From Siphonobacter sp. SORGH_AS_0500 (GTDB lineage Bacteria; Bacteroidota; Bacteroidia; Cytophagales; Spirosomataceae), in assembly GCF_002838835.1 (NCBI RefSeq), contig NZ_NHPP01000026.1, positions 1-50,932 of the forward strand: DNA of 50,932 bases, given 5' to 3'. Positions 1-8,400 of this stretch are shown here, one piece after another. Made by a program: the position numbers and the translations under genes. The notes under the pieces were generated by a model that had not been told where the DNA came from, did no database searches, and saw nothing but the letters and a program-made list of their open reading frames with translations. Within the stretch, counting starts at the first letter, position 1; each line of letters opens with the position of its first letter.

Positions 1-62
1 TGCGGGTGGAACATTAGATATTACTTTACCTTTATCATACTTGGGTAAGATGCGGTTTTGTT

Positions 63-243
63 GCCTCTATATTGATTCTCATCTCCCTGCTAGACGCGAT
101 AAAGTCGCGTCTCTACTTACTCGCAGTCGCTCGGCTCTAGCCGAGTGACTACTTAACTGTAGGCCTCTGGACGTCTGAATCAAAAAAGATGTGTTTTTTG
201 TACTAAATGTAGAGACGCGACTTTATCGCGTCTGGGTAGAGGC
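63..243. repeat. MITE-like pair of inverted family A palindromes with central hairpin
   Basis: Two family A units face each other: 92-116 (AGACGCGATAAAGTCGCG core) and 209-233 (its reverse complement), bounded by GCCTCTA at 63-69 and TAGAGGC at 237-243. Between them lies a near-perfect 12-bp-arm hairpin at 125-150 (AGTCGCTCGGCT / AGCCGAGTGACT, 2-nt loop, one G-T pair). The whole is 181 bp and lies past the 3' end of the minus-strand exporter gene, so transcripts of that gene may run into it. Bases 1-62 and 244-337 show nothing else recognisable. That the pair is one element is inference. Confidence 0.7.
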
Positions 244-337
244 AGTTTCTGTTAAGCCTTTCACTGTTTAAGACAACATACAGGAATTTCACACCAGTTA
301 ATCCTATTCAATCCTTCTCTCATTTAATCATTCAACA

Positions 338-988
338 CTAATAAAAAGCCTGTACGGCTTGCCATAGACCTAATAGAATGAAACCCCAGCCTGTTACCAA
401 GCGAATGGTTTGGGGTTTCATTTTTTCCAGAATGCGTTCCCTATTGATAAAGGTAAGCTTGGCGTACAGGTAATTCATGGCGAAAGACCCCGCCGTTGCT
501 CCGAGTATAAAAGCTATTTCGTCAAAGAAAGTATCGATGGAAAGTTCGGCTTTTCGATTGAACCAGACAGCGGCTACTAACCAGAATGGGATTAACTGCG
601 GGTTGCAAATATTCAAGACCATTGCCTTTAGAAAAGCCTTTCGACTTGCAGGCTGGTCGTCGGTGACCTCATTTTCGGTAGCAGCAGTTGGCGAATCGGG
701 TGTTTTTTTATTGCGTAAAGTGAAGAATCCAACCAGTAATAAAATAGGAATAATCGACCATTGAAACCAGATCAGTACGTCGGGTACTTCTTCGAGCCAA
801 CGCATCCCTCGAATGGCCAGAATGCTCCCGATTACTTCCGGCAATGAAGCTCCCACCGATGCCCAGAATCCGACCCGAAGATTTTTCTGAATAACGGATT
901 GAACAACACTTAATTTAACCGGCCCCGGATAAACCGAACCCAAGAATCCGACCGTCAATGCAACAATAAAAATCGATAAAACTTTCAT
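338..988 (-). CDS. LysE family translocator (first of a tandem pair)
   Basis: A 216-residue inner-membrane protein of the LysE/RhtB exporter superfamily, which exports amino acids or related small solutes by proton exchange. The family-typical N-terminal 'YPGPVKLSVVQS' motif is at about residues 20-31, followed by hydrophobic helices, a polar loop (about 93-117) and a second conserved patch 'NPQLIPFW' (about 129-136). The length is normal for the family (about 200-220). It starts at ATG. A paralogue lies 71 bp upstream on the same strand, which suggests local duplication and probable co-transcription. The substrate cannot be read from the sequence. Confidence 0.85.
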   Translation of the reverse strand: MKVLSIFIVALTVGFLGSVYPGPVKLSVVQSVIQKNLRVGFWASVGASLPEVIGSILAIRGMRWLEEVPDVLIWFQWSIIPILLLVGFFTLRNKKTPDSPTAATENEVTDDQPASRKAFLKAMVLNICNPQLIPFWLVAAVWFNRKAELSIDTFFDEIAFILGATAGSFAMNYLYAKLTFINRERILEKMKPQTIRLVTGWGFILLGLWQAVQAFY

Positions 989-1059
989 AAATGACCGACT
1001 CGTGCGTGGGTAAAATCGCCAGTCAGGTTGCCCTAATTCATGAAAAAGCTATTCCATCT

Positions 1060-1692
1060 TTAGGATTTCCAGAAGAAAAGAAGGGCTTGCCAAATCCCAA
1101 CGGCAATGAATAATAAGCCAATAATCCGCTCCATCCATTCAATTTTCAGGTATTTCATCAAACGATCCTGATACTTGCGGGCCAGTGTAGCGTAAGTACA
1201 CTGCAAAGCAAAAGAGCCCACACTGGCTCCCGCCACAAAACCCGCCTGGTGCCAGCCTGTTTCTACCCGCAGCCAGGGGTAAACCTGATAATTCAGCAGA
1301 ATAGCAAACCAGTAAATCGGTAACTGTCCGTTAATTAAAGACAGAAAAGCACCTTTCAGAAAAGAAAGTTGGGAGGTCTTCGTCTGGGGAATTTCTGGAT
1401 TTACCTGCGGTTTGCGAAGAAGGGCCAATACGCCCAGTAAAATCAGGATAGGGATAACGATTAGCTGTAACAGCTTTAATCCGGTGGGGTAACGTTCCAC
1501 AAAGTGAATGCCCTGCAAAGCCAGATAGCCATAGGGAATTTCTACGAGAGCTCCTCCCAAACCAATCCACAAGGCAGCGGGAAAATTTTTTCTCAGTACA
1601 GATTGAATCACCGAAAGGTTAACCGGACCCGGATGAATGGAACCTGCAAAGCTGATAAAAAAGGTTACTAAAAAAATGATAATCGTTTTCAA
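1060..1692 (-). CDS. LysE family translocator (second of a tandem pair, TTG start)
   Basis: A 210-residue multi-helix membrane protein paralogous to the next gene: the same 'HPGPVNLSVIQS' signature at about residues 19-30 and 'LINGQLPIYWFAI' where its neighbour has NPQLIPFW, so the usual Asn-Pro is lost. The likely role is solute efflux by the LysE/RhtB superfamily. The only sensible start is TTG; an ATG just upstream is out of frame and soon meets a stop. No clear ribosome binding site is visible, as is common in Bacteroidota. Substrate unknown. Confidence 0.82.
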   Translation of the reverse strand: MKTIIIFLVTFFISFAGSIHPGPVNLSVIQSVLRKNFPAALWIGLGGALVEIPYGYLALQGIHFVERYPTGLKLLQLIVIPILILLGVLALLRKPQVNPEIPQTKTSQLSFLKGAFLSLINGQLPIYWFAILLNYQVYPWLRVETGWHQAGFVAGASVGSFALQCTYATLARKYQDRLMKYLKIEWMERIIGLLFIAVGIWQALLFFWKS

Positions 1693-1719
1693 GGCATCGT
1701 TAGATCAGCCACAAAAATA

Positions 1720-1747
1720 AAAAGATCGCTTCTGAAAGCGATCTTTT
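1720..1747 (-). terminator. Intrinsic terminator of the KDPG aldolase gene
   Basis: An inverted repeat AAAAAGATCGCTT / AGCGATCTTTTT with a short loop, followed on the minus strand by an A/T-rich run with U stretches. It lies between the stop of the aldolase gene and the start of the LysE paralogue, so it should end the sugar-acid transcript. Confidence 0.75.
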
Positions 1748-1769
1748 TATTGAGCTAAGCCCTAAAGTT

Positions 1770-2441
1770 CTACTGCTCTTTTACCCACTTAGCTACGCGG
1801 ACAGCTTCGGTGATTTTATCAGCAACCGTCTGCCAGTCATTCGCCTCAACCAGATGTTTTGGGAACAACTGCGAACCAATGCCCACGCCACGCACCCCAG
1901 CGTCAAACCAGCTTTTCAAACTAGCCTGCGTGGGTTCTACTCCACCCGTTACCACGATGTCGGTCCAGGGCATAGGGCCTTTGATCGCTTTTACAAACTC
2001 AGGAGAGGAAGCCTGACCGGGAAATAATTTCACAATTTCGGCTCCCCATTCTTCAGCTTTGGATATTTCAGATAGCGTAAAGCAACCGGGCATCCAGGCA
2101 ATTTTGCGGCGATTACAAGTAATGGCTACATCCTGGTGTAACACGGGTGCAACGATAAAATCAGCTCCTAATTGCAGATATAACGTTGCTGACGCAGCAT
2201 CTACAATGGTTCCGGCCCCTACTACTAAGTCGGGGAAGTTCTTCTTACCAAATTTCCGTAACTCCGAATACGTTTCGTGGGCATAATCGCCCCGGTTCGT
2301 AAACTCACAAATCCGAATACCGCCTTCGTAACAGGCCGTCAGGATTTTCTTAGCAACTTCTAAATCATTATGGTGGAAAATCGGCATAATCGGATTTTCC
2401 AGTAAGGTTTGATAAACCTGTAATCGCGTGAAACTAGCCAT
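1770..2441 (-). CDS. eda: 2-dehydro-3-deoxyphosphogluconate (KDPG) / 4-hydroxy-2-oxoglutarate aldolase
   Basis: A 223-residue class I aldolase of the KDPG/KHG family, which cleaves KDPG to pyruvate and glyceraldehyde-3-phosphate in the Entner-Doudoroff and uronate pathways (cytosol). Visible family features: E46 in 'ICEFTNR', 'VGAGTI' at 74-79, 'MPGC' at 117-120, and the Schiff-base lysine K138 in 'EIVKLFPG'. Length and order match the family. It lies downstream of KDG kinase on the same strand with a 190-bp gap that holds an inverted repeat, so joint regulation is likely but one transcript is not certain. A terminator follows. Confidence 0.92.
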   Translation of the reverse strand: MASFTRLQVYQTLLENPIMPIFHHNDLEVAKKILTACYEGGIRICEFTNRGDYAHETYSELRKFGKKNFPDLVVGAGTIVDAASATLYLQLGADFIVAPVLHQDVAITCNRRKIAWMPGCFTLSEISKAEEWGAEIVKLFPGQASSPEFVKAIKGPMPWTDIVVTGGVEPTQASLKSWFDAGVRGVGIGSQLFPKHLVEANDWQTVADKITEAVRVAKWVKEQ

Positions 2442-2448
2442 TGTAGTT

Positions 2449-2625
2449 CAGAGTTTTTTGTTTGGAGTTTTGAGTTTTTGCTTCTAACCAGTCTCAAAAC
2501 GTTGACTCCACTATCACTATAATAATCGTCTAAATTTATACTCTTATTTTACCATTTCGTGATTAAAATTTGAGTATCTTTTTTACAAGCAAAATAACTC
2601 CAAACTCCAAACCCAAAACGCTAAA
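2449..2625. repeat. Family E inverted repeat (TTTGGAGTTT type)
   Basis: A left arm rich in GTTTGGAGTTTTGAGTTTTT (2459-2479) is mirrored by a right arm ACTCCAAACTCCAAACCC (2597-2614), about 110 bp apart, with further AACTCC/CTCAAAAC pieces between. The same kind of inverted pair occurs at 48834-48952. It fills the gap between KDG kinase and the aldolase. Function unknown; it may form a long stem in RNA or DNA. Confidence 0.55.
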
Positions 2626-2631
2626 CATAAC

Positions 2632-3636
2632 TCATCTGCTCAACCGTCCGCTCGTGTCTCCGTTCATTACTGTTTCGATTTCAGCCACGGATGCCAAGTT
2701 AAAATCGCCTTCAATGCTGTGTTTCAGAGCCGAGGCTGCGGTGGCAAAATCGATTGATTTCTGATCGCTATACCCCTTAATCTGACCATAAATAAAACCA
2801 GCCAGGAAAGCATCCCCACCACCAATACGATCCACCATAGGAACCATTTCGTGTGTGATGGTTTCCAGTAGTTCCCCATTCCAGCAACGGCCCGATAAGG
2901 TATTGTGAGAAGCCGAAACAGAACCGCGTTTGGTATTAATAATCTTCTTTACGCGAGGGAATTTTTCCTGAAGTTGTTCGGCGACTGAAATAAAGCGATC
3001 TCCTTCTCCTTTAGGTCTGATGTCAAATAACTCTTCAGCATCACCTTCCGCACAAACAATCACGTCACAGCCAGCGGTCAATTCTGTCATCACTTCACCT
3101 GCCGGACGACCCCATTTCCAGAGGTTTTTTCGGGAATTTACATCCGCTGAAACGCTAATTCCTAATCGATTCGCCGTTTCGACGGCTGCTTTACAGGCCA
3201 GATAAGCTCCTTCTGAAATAGCCGGAGAAATACCCGTGAAGTGAAACCACTGAGCATCGGACAGAATTTCTTCCCAATTGAATTCACTGGGGTCCATCTG
3301 AGCGAAAGAAGAGTTTGTACGATCATAAATGATTCGACTGGCCCGCATCATGGCTCCCGTTTCCAGAAAATACGTTCCGATCCGATCACCACCCTGAATA
3401 ATATCCTGAGTCTGAACTCCGTAGCGACGTAGCATCGCGGTAGCCGCATAGCCCCAGTCGTTATCAGGAAAACGGGTTACGTGACTAGCGGGAACATCAA
3501 GGTAAGCCAGAGCTGCGGCTACGTTTGCCTCGCCGCCACCAAAGTTTACATTGAGACTTGTCGTTTGAACAAATCGGGCGAAACCGGGCGTACTCAGCCG
3601 CAACATAATCTCGCCAAAGGTGACAACTTTTTTCAT
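2632..3636 (-). CDS. kdgK: 2-keto-3-deoxygluconate kinase (PfkB family)
   Basis: A 334-residue sugar kinase that phosphorylates 2-keto-3-deoxygluconate with ATP to KDPG, the substrate of the aldolase next door. PfkB marks: N-terminal 'FGGGEANVA' (32-40) for substrate binding, and the C-terminal ATP/anion-hole motif 'DRIGGGDAFLAGF' (269-281) with catalytic D275. The length fits KdgK. Specificity for KDG instead of another keto sugar is supported by the neighbouring eda gene, not by sequence alone. Upstream on the same strand lies an aldo/keto reductase (132-bp gap). Confidence 0.88.
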   Translation of the reverse strand: MKKVVTFGEIMLRLSTPGFARFVQTTSLNVNFGGGEANVAAALAYLDVPASHVTRFPDNDWGYAATAMLRRYGVQTQDIIQGGDRIGTYFLETGAMMRASRIIYDRTNSSFAQMDPSEFNWEEILSDAQWFHFTGISPAISEGAYLACKAAVETANRLGISVSADVNSRKNLWKWGRPAGEVMTELTAGCDVIVCAEGDAEELFDIRPKGEGDRFISVAEQLQEKFPRVKKIINTKRGSVSASHNTLSGRCWNGELLETITHEMVPMVDRIGGGDAFLAGFIYGQIKGYSDQKSIDFATAASALKHSIEGDFNLASVAEIETVMNGDTSGRLSR

Positions 3637-3768
3637 GCAGGGTAGTAATCCTTCTGAGGTAGAATATAAATTATCTGACGTTCAGCTATTTCTCCGAACG
3701 TCAGACTCATTCCTAATAAAGAGACGCAAATAAGCGATAAATACCCGTATAATCTTTGGGTAATCGTT

Positions 3769-4740
3769 CTATTGGCTCCATTCGGTTGGGGTGCGGTCCC
3801 ACCGATGGTTTTTTAAATCCTGCAATAAGGCTGGCATTAAGCCTTCTCCGTCGGAAGCGGCCATGTTTGCTTCTACATTTTTGATCTTCCGCATACCGGG
3901 AATAATCGTTCCGACATCAGGATTACTTAAAATAAACCGCAAAGCCATTTCAGGCATGGTCATTCCAGCCGGAATGAGCGGACGTAAGGCTTCGGCGTGG
4001 TGCACGCTGTCTTTGAGATTTTCAGGAACGAAATACGTTGAACGCCAGTCATCGGCGGGGAAGGTAGTTTCTTCGGTCAACGTTCCGGTTAATGTTCCTT
4101 CATCGAACGGCACGCGGGCAATAATGGCGACATCAAGTTCCTTACAAAGCGGGAATAAGGCATCTTCGGGAGCCTGATCGAAAATATTATAAATTACCTG
4201 TACTGAAGAAATAAGGCCCGTTCGAAGCGTTTCCAGCACGTTTTCGGGTTCCCAGCGATTTACAGAAATGCCCCAGTGGGCTACTTTTCCTTCCTGCGTT
4301 AATTTCTGAATGGCTTCTTTCCATTCATCATGCGTGGCCCAGGCATCTTCCCAAACGTGAAATTGCTGCAAGTCAATCTGCTCGACTTTCAGGTTTTTCA
4401 GGCTCTTTTCGGTGTATTCAATGATGTGTGAAGCAGGAAAGCACTCTTCTAACGTATAGTCTGGTTTAGAAGGCCATTTGAAATTTTTGGGAGGAATTTT
4501 GGTAGCTGCGTATAAGCGACGATCCGAGTGGCGTTTAAGCAAATCGCCTAGAATTTCTTCACTTTTTCCGGCTCCATAACCCCAGGCTGTATCAAAAAAG
4601 TTGCAGCCTAACTCCACCGAGCGATCCAGCGATTTATTTACTTCTTCAATATCAGAGCCGGTCCAGCCAGCTAGTCCCCACATGCCATAACCCATTTCGG
4701 AAATCTTCCAGTCGGTACGGCCAAATCTACGATAGTTCAT
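3769..4740 (-). CDS. Aldo/keto reductase, probably in sugar or sugar-acid metabolism
   Basis: A 323-residue NAD(P)H-dependent oxidoreductase of the aldo/keto reductase superfamily (TIM barrel). Catalytic tetrad candidates are visible: Asp in 'FFDTAWGYG' with its Tyr, Lys in 'AATKIPP', His in 'LQQFHVW'. The end 'GTIIPGMRKIKNVEANM' is the usual cofactor-binding segment. It is the first gene of a minus-strand run with KDG kinase and KDPG aldolase, so it may reduce or oxidise a sugar acid or lactone feeding that route; this is inference from position. A perfect -7 promoter box lies about 55 bp upstream. Confidence 0.85.
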   Translation of the reverse strand: MNYRRFGRTDWKISEMGYGMWGLAGWTGSDIEEVNKSLDRSVELGCNFFDTAWGYGAGKSEEILGDLLKRHSDRRLYAATKIPPKNFKWPSKPDYTLEECFPASHIIEYTEKSLKNLKVEQIDLQQFHVWEDAWATHDEWKEAIQKLTQEGKVAHWGISVNRWEPENVLETLRTGLISSVQVIYNIFDQAPEDALFPLCKELDVAIIARVPFDEGTLTGTLTEETTFPADDWRSTYFVPENLKDSVHHAEALRPLIPAGMTMPEMALRFILSNPDVGTIIPGMRKIKNVEANMAASDGEGLMPALLQDLKNHRWDRTPTEWSQ

Positions 4741-4796
4741 ATTGTCGAGAGGTAATCATTGTTTAGTATGTAGCTGTAGCAGCCCGTTACTTTTCT

Positions 4797-4804
4797 CAAA
4801 GGTA
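4797..4804 (-). promoter_or_regulatory. Bacteroidota -7 promoter box for the AKR-kdgK-eda run
   Basis: On the minus strand the bases read TACCTTTG, an exact match to the TAnnTTTG -7 element of the primary Bacteroidota sigma factor. It would start transcription about 50 nt before the reductase ATG. No convincing -33 TTTG is seen at the expected spacing, so activation may be needed. Confidence 0.5.
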
Positions 4805-4902
4805 TAACAGGATTTTCAGGGATTACCCGCTTTCAGCAAATTTCAAACGCTCTACTAAATCTATGCAAGACGAGTCAGTGGGTGCTTACGATACTTCACG
4901 GA

Positions 4903-6177
4903 TTATACATTCTGACTGTACATATCCTTCACGGAACCAAATCCGATGACATCCTTCACTGGGGGGTCATCGCTTACTTCTGCGGCCCGCATTATTTTTC
5001 TGCTTCCGTGTTTATCCCGTAATTCGTAATACACTTTTCGAAGTTTATCCTTCCGAACATTGTCTTCAAAAATTTGATATTGCACCAACTGATCCGGTAT
5101 AAAATGCCGAACGCCTACGCCAATTAAAACTAACCCTGAATTAAGTATAGATTCGGAGGAATGCTGCCACTGGGCCTTGGTAGCCGCCCGTTTCAGAATC
5201 AGATTGAATAAGGCTACTCCGTCCTGAACGGGCGTTTGAAACAGCATTTCGTCGCTATATGTCCTTCCCTCTTCGTATTTCGCCCAAAAGAAGGCCGTTT
5301 TGCAGAATACATTCTGTTTGACCATGCGTCGTTCCAGCGTCTGACAGAGCATAAAGAGGATTTCTTCCAATACTTCCGGGAATTGCCTTTGACTCCGCGA
5401 CAGGTGCCGCATGGCCTGCATGCTTTTGTACGCGGGCGTGTATTCGGTGTCTATTTCGTAAAAATTGAGTCGCAAGTGCCAGTGCCAGCCAATGATGCTC
5501 CGACAGGCCGCACGCAGAAATTCAGGATCGGCATAACGCAATTTTAGCGGAGAATCAATACCGGAATGCTGAAGCCGACGGGCCATCCCTGTGGCAATAC
5601 CCGGCAAATCTACTAACTCCAATTGGCTTAGAATCAAATCAATGTTATCGGGTGTAATGACAGTTAACCCATTGGGTTTAATCAGATCAGACCCCAGCTT
5701 AGCCAGAAATGCATTGGGGGCAATGCCGATGGAGCATTGGAGGTAATCGCCCACTTCCTGTTTGATGGCCTTTTTAATAGCAGAGGCAACTTTCTCCAGA
5801 TCATGATAGATCAGCCGATGATTGGTAAGAATGACGACGGCTTCATCAATGCTTCGCGGAATGACCTGATCCGAAAATCGTTTTAGAATTTCTATGATTT
5901 TGGTATGATAATCCCGATACTTTTCCGGGTTGGTAGGAAGTGGCACCAAATCCGGGCATATTCGCATGGCTTCATTCAGACGCATTCCGAGTTTGATACC
6001 TTTCTTCTTGGCTTCGATAGACGGAGCTATCACACAGCCAAACTGACTTGGATATACGCATACTGCTACGGGTCTGCCCCGTAGGTAATAGTTATCCTGC
6101 TGCTCGCAACTAGCGAAGAAGCTGTTCATGTCTACAAAAAGTACCGCTGCTCCCGGAGGAACTCTGAATTCGTTCAT
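4903..6177 (-). CDS. umuC: Y-family translesion DNA polymerase (UmuC-like)
   Basis: A 424-residue DNA-damage-tolerance polymerase. The N-terminal palm has 'LFVDMNSFFASCEQ' (first metal-binding Asp and the steric-gate Phe region) and 'RSIDEAVV' with the catalytic Asp-Glu pair. A helix-hairpin-helix 'LPGIATGMARRL' follows, then the little-finger region, and the C-terminal tail 'DVIGFGSVKDMY' is typical of Bacteroidota UmuC. The length matches UmuC. No umuD/LexA-like partner lies beside it, unlike the usual umuDC arrangement, and I could not find a clear LexA box in the AT-rich upstream DNA. Confidence 0.9.
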   Translation of the reverse strand: MNEFRVPPGAAVLFVDMNSFFASCEQQDNYYLRGRPVAVCVYPSQFGCVIAPSIEAKKKGIKLGMRLNEAMRICPDLVPLPTNPEKYRDYHTKIIEILKRFSDQVIPRSIDEAVVILTNHRLIYHDLEKVASAIKKAIKQEVGDYLQCSIGIAPNAFLAKLGSDLIKPNGLTVITPDNIDLILSQLELVDLPGIATGMARRLQHSGIDSPLKLRYADPEFLRAACRSIIGWHWHLRLNFYEIDTEYTPAYKSMQAMRHLSRSQRQFPEVLEEILFMLCQTLERRMVKQNVFCKTAFFWAKYEEGRTYSDEMLFQTPVQDGVALFNLILKRAATKAQWQHSSESILNSGLVLIGVGVRHFIPDQLVQYQIFEDNVRKDKLRKVYYELRDKHGSRKIMRAAEVSDDPPVKDVIGFGSVKDMYSQNV

Positions 6178-6398
6178 AATTCAAAATCAATACTTTCTAA
6201 GCAAGAAAACAAGCTTTTTGATTAAATTATAAAGACAATAAAGAGCATTAAAACATCTATTGATTAAAAATTATATTCATTTTATATATTTTGTCTTGTT
6301 TTATTGAACATTTGAGCATTGGTAGCATTCGTTTGCCTCTTGTATTTCACTGTCTATCTTTTGTTTTTTACAGACTTGAATAGTACCCTGAGTTAGTA

Positions 6399-6465
6399 AT
6401 CGAGTCCGTCCAGACCGGGCCCATCCAGACCGGGTTCATCCAGACTAGGGCTATTTCTATGGAAC
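6399..6465. repeat. Tandem 15-16-bp 'CCATCCAGACCGGG' units next to a family D relic
   Basis: Three near-identical units (GTCCAGACCGGGC, CCATCCAGACCGGG, CATCCAGACTAGGG) stand head to tail, followed by GGGCTATT. Read on the minus strand this is a family D element (AATAGCCC) in which the inner stem has been expanded. The same unit recurs at 6884-6902 and 6935-6955. In the first part of this 800-bp gap (6178-6390) I see only AT-rich DNA that should carry the polymerase promoter. Confidence 0.6.
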
Positions 6466-6490
6466 CTTTCTAGGGTGTCAAGCATGGGGT

Positions 6491-6528
6491 GGCCCTGCCG
6501 TTGCCAGCTTTTTCGCTGGCAACATGAG
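6491..6528 (-). repeat. Family C palindrome, inverted copy
   Basis: A GTTGCCAGC / GCTGGCAAC hairpin with an A/T loop, flanked by CCTGCC. It is the reverse complement of the copies at 6660 and 6812. The perfect 9-bp arms suggest a stable hairpin. Function unknown. Confidence 0.65.
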
Positions 6529-6650
6529 CCGTTGGCAGGAAGCTGCTAAATCACTGGAGTTTAATCGTAAACTACATAAATCCATTAATTACAGTTTTAC
6601 TACATAGACCGGACCCAGTCTGTGTAAATGATAGATATTAACTTATAGAT

Positions 6651-6762
6651 GTAACTCATGTAGCCAGCAGAAAAGCTGGCTACGGCAGGGCCACCACATA
6701 CATTAAACCCCGGAGGGGTTCAATACGAATAGCCCCGGGTGTAACCCGGGGTATTGCGGATA
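6651..6762 (+). repeat. Composite C-D repeat unit, copy 1
   Basis: Family C hairpin GTAGCCAGC / GCTGGCTAC (6660-6683), the linker GGCAGGGCCACCACATA, then family D: ACCCCGGAGGGGTTCAAT (hairpin) and AGCCCCGGGTGTAACCCGGGG (6731-6751). It is directly repeated at 6803-6953. The third base pair of the C stem changes from A-T to T-A between copies, so the stem is conserved. Confidence 0.7.
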
Positions 6763-6802
6763 AACCTAAATTAGATAATAATCTGAGGAGTGACTCCCGC
6801 TA

Positions 6803-6953
6803 GTAACTCATGTTGCCAGCGAAAAAGCTGGCAACGGCAGGCCACCACATACTTTAAACCCCGGAGGGGTTCAATATGAATAGCCCCGGTCTGGATGGAT
6901 CCGGGTGCTAACCCGGGGTAATACGGATGGGACCGGTCCATCCAGACCGGGGC
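6803..6953 (+). repeat. Composite C-D repeat unit, copy 2 with expanded inner stem
   Basis: The same layout as copy 1 (GTAACTCATG lead, C hairpin GTTGCCAGC / GCTGGCAAC, GGCAGGCCACCACATA linker, D hairpin ACCCCGGAGGGGTTCAAT), but the second D stem carries an added GGTCTGGATGGAT block and the unit runs on into GGTCCATCCAGACCGG. This looks like slippage or self-copying of the palindrome. It ends just before the isomerase stop codon, so it lies in that gene's 3' untranslated region. Confidence 0.7.
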
Positions 6954-6979
6954 TGGATAGTACCCGGTCAACACCCTGA

Positions 6980-7900
6980 TTAAATCTGAAAACTATCGGC
7001 CTGTTTGTAAGCTTCAATTAACTTTTTCTCGCCTTCCACGCCGCGAACGGAAATGCCGTGTTCCATACCAAAGATGAAATCACGATTGGTTTCTTTCATC
7101 TTCTTGTAGATATGCTTGAAAACATTCTGGTAATTAATTTCTCCTGAACCGGGTTCGTTCCGACCGGGGTTATCCCCCATCTGGAAGTAAGCAATTTCGT
7201 CCCAGGCCCAGTCGATGTGCGGAATGATATTCCCCTCGTTTTTCTGCATGTGGTAAATGTCAAACAGAATTTTACAGGAAGGACTATTCACCGCCCGGCA
7301 GATTTCATAAGTCTGATCGGAAGTGCGGAGGTATAAATCAGGCGTATCGCTCAGAGGCTCCAATACCATAATCAGGCCATGGGGTTCCAGCATTTCCGCT
7401 CCGCGACGCAGGGCATCAATAACGTTACCGGTCTGAATACCAATGGGTAAGTTACGTTGAAAGTCACCGGGCACTACCGTCGTATATTTAGTTTTACAAC
7501 GTTTAGAAACCTCAATTGCATTTTGGCAACCTTTCAGGAAAATGTCTACGTGCTCTTTCTTGCCTGCCGCCAGCGTATTAGCCCCATTTCCACCTTTATG
7601 CAAGACAAATACCCCCATTTCCATGCCCAACTTCGTCAGCATGTCACCGATTTTGGTTTGCTCAGCCTCCGGGCGGCCCGTCATGCCATTGTCTTCCAAA
7701 GCTTTGAAACCCTGATCAGCCATGAACTGTAATTGCTTGAAAATGTCCTTTCCGGCCAGGTTTTCAAACATTCCAAAGTGAGGAGCATATCTGAGCTTGA
7801 AGGTATGAGCGGGTGGTGTGGCTGCGGAGGTCTTTATACCACCAAGCATGGCAATGCCAGCAGCAGCAGAGAGGTTTTTAACTAATGTACGACGTAACAT
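6980..7900 (-). CDS. Exported hydroxypyruvate isomerase-like TIM-barrel protein
   Basis: A 306-residue protein of the xylose-isomerase-like TIM-barrel superfamily, closest by motif to hydroxypyruvate isomerases. The N-terminus (RR then a hydrophobic, Ala-rich stretch to about residue 27) looks like a Tat-type or lipid-free export signal, as is common in Bacteroidota members. Metal and active-site residues fit: E181 ('VLEPLSD'), D214 ('LFDIYHMQ'), Q240 and 'GDNPGRNEPGSGEI' (242-255), E280 ('GMEHG'). The real substrate is uncertain. The 3' side is full of C-D repeats. Confidence 0.85.
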   Translation of the reverse strand: MLRRTLVKNLSAAAGIAMLGGIKTSAATPPAHTFKLRYAPHFGMFENLAGKDIFKQLQFMADQGFKALEDNGMTGRPEAEQTKIGDMLTKLGMEMGVFVLHKGGNGANTLAAGKKEHVDIFLKGCQNAIEVSKRCKTKYTTVVPGDFQRNLPIGIQTGNVIDALRRGAEMLEPHGLIMVLEPLSDTPDLYLRTSDQTYEICRAVNSPSCKILFDIYHMQKNEGNIIPHIDWAWDEIAYFQMGDNPGRNEPGSGEINYQNVFKHIYKKMKETNRDFIFGMEHGISVRGVEGEKKLIEAYKQADSFQI

Positions 7901-8400
7901 GTGATGAATTTAGAGGTATTATATTCAAGCTGAACGGCCAGATTTTCAGACTGCCATTGGGAAATTCTGCCGTAAGGTATAGTAAATTTTTAATTACTTA
8001 TACTCCAAATGGCCTTCAAAAACTTTAGCTAGTCCATGACTAATGATCCGTTTTAGAAAAGGCCCCAACAGGCTTTCCCCAAAATACCCTTTCACGAAAA
8101 GAATTATTAAAAAATTCAGACGTTACGCAAACTAATTCGACCAGTCAGATCGTATATGAAAGATGTTTTATCTAAGTCAGATTTTCCCCATTTTTGGGTC
8201 AAAAATGGCCAGATTGTGTAAACATCGAGCTTTGAGAAGAACTGAGGATAAGATTGATGCTTCTACAAAAACTATTCAATCCTTAGGAACTTAAGCAAAA
8301 GATTTGCCGTTTCTTAATAATGTCAGTATTTTTCAACTGCCTTCTCCACTAGAGCTTTTATTCGATTAGTACGTTTTTTCACCAACCAAACGAACACTAA
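7901..8400. other. 500-bp divergent intergenic region
   Basis: This lies between the divergent isomerase and L,D-transpeptidase genes and must hold both promoters. I find no exact TAnnTTTG box, hairpin, repeat or small gene here. Confidence 0.5.

Noticed and set aside
6399..6953. CRISPR-like array
   Set aside because: Repeats are palindromic, unequal in spacing and differ in type (C, D); no regular spacers and no cas genes in the window.
6771..6974. 67-codon minus-strand open frame
   Set aside because: Read-through of C-D repeats only.
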